Source: Candidatus Babeliales bacterium (GTDB taxonomy: Bacteria > Babelota > Babeliae > Babelales > Vermiphilaceae). From it: a stretch of DNA of 64,000 bases. Position numbers and translations under genes: made by a program. Shown piece by piece: positions 63,085-64,000 of this stretch; positions within the stretch are counted from its first letter, which is position 1; every line of letters starts with the position of its first letter. The notes under the pieces are model-generated. The model made no database searches. It had not been told where the DNA came from and saw nothing but the letters and a program-made list of their open reading frames with translations. Location of the stretch: positions 1 to 64,000 of the forward strand of contig JAGVLK010000008.1 of the NCBI GenBank assembly GCA_020049835.1, given 5' to 3'.

Positions 63085-63663
63085 ATGCAGATGAATACAT
63101 ATATGGTATGTGCAACATTCATGATGTTAATAATATCAGCAGGACAACTGTTTGGGGCAGCATCAAGCGATGATAAAATTATAATAACAGCTGAAAGACC
63201 AGCCATCAAAGGCAGAAGCGTCGATTCATTTCCTACACAAGTTGATATATTGCCTGATAATGTTCAAGATTTGCAAATTGCCTATTTGCCTAATTCACCG
63301 TTGGATAGATTGAGAGTCGTCCCGGGTCAGTCTACGGGGCTGATTTATTTTGGAGGACGTCATTATTTTCTAGAGGCTCAAGCTCCTATACAACCATCGC
63401 CGCTCAAAATGGTAAGGATTGGTCAACTCTTGAATGCACGCCAAAATGACGAATTCGATAGAACATGGCTTAAAATGTGTGTTGATGGTGATGGTATAGC
63501 TGCGTTTGTACTTGATCAACGTAATGAACCAAGCAGTTCATCAGCGACATTTAAAGTTGATGCAGAAATTTTGGCAGCTTTGCTTATAGCTGCATGCCAA
63601 AATAAACGGAATGTAGAAACAGCGCTCGGCCATCTACCCTCAACAAGATTTCGCTCGCAGTAG
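63085..63663 (+). CDS. Exported protein, LNANP family member 5, possibly shortened by a stop
   Basis: 192 aa to the TAG at 63661; signal peptide ending Q-L-F-G-A-A-S-S. It keeps Y-L-P-N-S-P-L-D-R-L-R-V, V-R-I-G-Q-L-L-N-A-R and W-L-K-M-C-V-D-G-D-G-I. The same frame remains open after the TAG for 50 codons, to TAA at 63814-63816, with a plausible coding text (E-A-G-D-G-E-A-N-D-Q-E-T-Q-P, then R-Q-E-Y-C-N-L-L). The stop may be a recent nonsense change (for example CAG to TAG) or a natural end. Confidence 0.7.
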   Translation: MQMNTYMVCATFMMLIISAGQLFGAASSDDKIIITAERPAIKGRSVDSFPTQVDILPDNVQDLQIAYLPNSPLDRLRVVPGQSTGLIYFGGRHYFLEAQAPIQPSPLKMVRIGQLLNARQNDEFDRTWLKMCVDGDGIAAFVLDQRNEPSSSSATFKVDAEILAALLIAACQNKRNVETALGHLPSTRFRSQ

Positions 63664-63889
63664 GTACCATCAGTTGTACAGGCAGAAGTAACGCATGAGG
63701 CTGGAGATGGAGAAGCGAATGATCAAGAAACACAACCGGTTCATCCTCGCGTAAGAAGGCAGTCAGCTGCTCCGGTTATTGCGAGTGTGCGACAAGAATA
63801 TTGTAATTTACTTTAAATGATTGCCCTTTAATGCTTCAGCTTGTTAATCTATAGTTGTCGAGCATGCACATAATAAAAAGAGGTTATAT

Positions 63890-64000
63890 ATGAAGAGGTT
63901 ATATCTTTCTATTGGGTTAATGTTGGCGGCGCTAACTTTATATGCACTTGAGCAGGAAAATGCATCACCCAATATCAAAGCCGGCGGACAACCGACCATA
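63890..64000 (+). CDS. Exported protein, 5' part only
   Basis: ATG at 63890 behind AAAGAGG; 37 codons are visible before the window ends. The product starts with a signal peptide (M-K-R-L-Y-L-S-I-G-L-M-L-A-A-L-T-L-Y-A). Family cannot be told. Confidence 0.65.
   Translation, partial: MKRLYLSIGLMLAALTLYALEQENASPNIKAGGQPTI

Overview
The window most likely comes from a host-dependent, AT-rich, Gram-negative bacterium. Many proteins start with a signal peptide and continue with a short Ala/Ser-rich mature N-terminus (A-A-S-S-S). Several exported proteins carry eukaryote-like modules (leucine-rich repeats, a BTB/Skp1-like domain). There are many toxin-antitoxin pairs, a nucleoside-salvage kinase and exported nucleotide-handling enzymes. 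This combination fits Candidatus Dependentiae (TM6; Babela-like) best. That placement is an inference from gene content, because no rRNA lies in the window.

Layout. 1-3.3 kb (minus): the start of a possible IS630-type transposase, then three exported LRR paralogues in one operon, the last one truncated. 3.5-9.3 kb (minus): an exported glycosyltransferase-like protein, RecD2 helicase, an exported protein of unknown function and a probable outer-membrane barrel. 9.4-11.8 kb (plus): deoxynucleoside kinase, NfeD and a stomatin-like protein. 11.8-13.0 kb: a small exported protein and an MNT/HEPN pair. 13.3-20.6 kb: three tandem 745-806 aa exported paralogues of unknown function. 20.6-21.3 kb: a HigBA-type pair. 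21.4-28.6 kb: housekeeping genes (transaldolase-like, GT4 glycosyltransferase, frameshifted glyA, DEAD-box helicase, efp, nusB) and an exported uridine-kinase-like P-loop protein. 28.7-31.9 kb: a partial ATP synthase operon (c, b, b', delta, alpha) closed by a terminator; its c subunit shows the sodium-binding ligand set. 32-37.8 kb: two related exported membrane proteins, ATP-dependent DNA ligase, tRNA-Arg(TCT) followed by a repeat pair, GIY-YIG protein, a RelBE-type pair with an extra orphan antitoxin-like ORF, and an M48-like protein that lacks the metal motif. 37.8-44 kb: C11 peptidase, cupin, PAF-acetylhydrolase-like protein, BC10-type glycosyltransferase, an exported membrane protein and an alpha/beta hydrolase. 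44.1-46.4 kb: a segment bracketed by two direct copies of a double-palindrome element, holding a second nucleotidyltransferase pair, an exported GNAT and an exported adenylate kinase. 47-52.3 kb: DUF488, a 1196-aa nuclease-helicase with eight helicase-associated repeats, and two small ORFs. 52.3-58.3 kb: rpe, VOC protein, groES-groEL, HdeD, FtsI and FtsL. 58.5-64 kb: an expanding family of exported proteins marked by an I-G-Q-(I/L)-L-N-A-N-P motif, ending in a CDS cut by the window edge.

Taken together, core functions (translation, protein folding, cell division, ATP synthase) alternate with blocks of exported, recently duplicated genes that probably act at the host interface. No CRISPR array, rRNA or complete prophage was seen. 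The observations most worth testing are the nuclease-helicase-HA protein, the exported nucleotide kinases, the LRR/Skp1-like operon, the repeat-bracketed segment and the sodium signature of AtpE.
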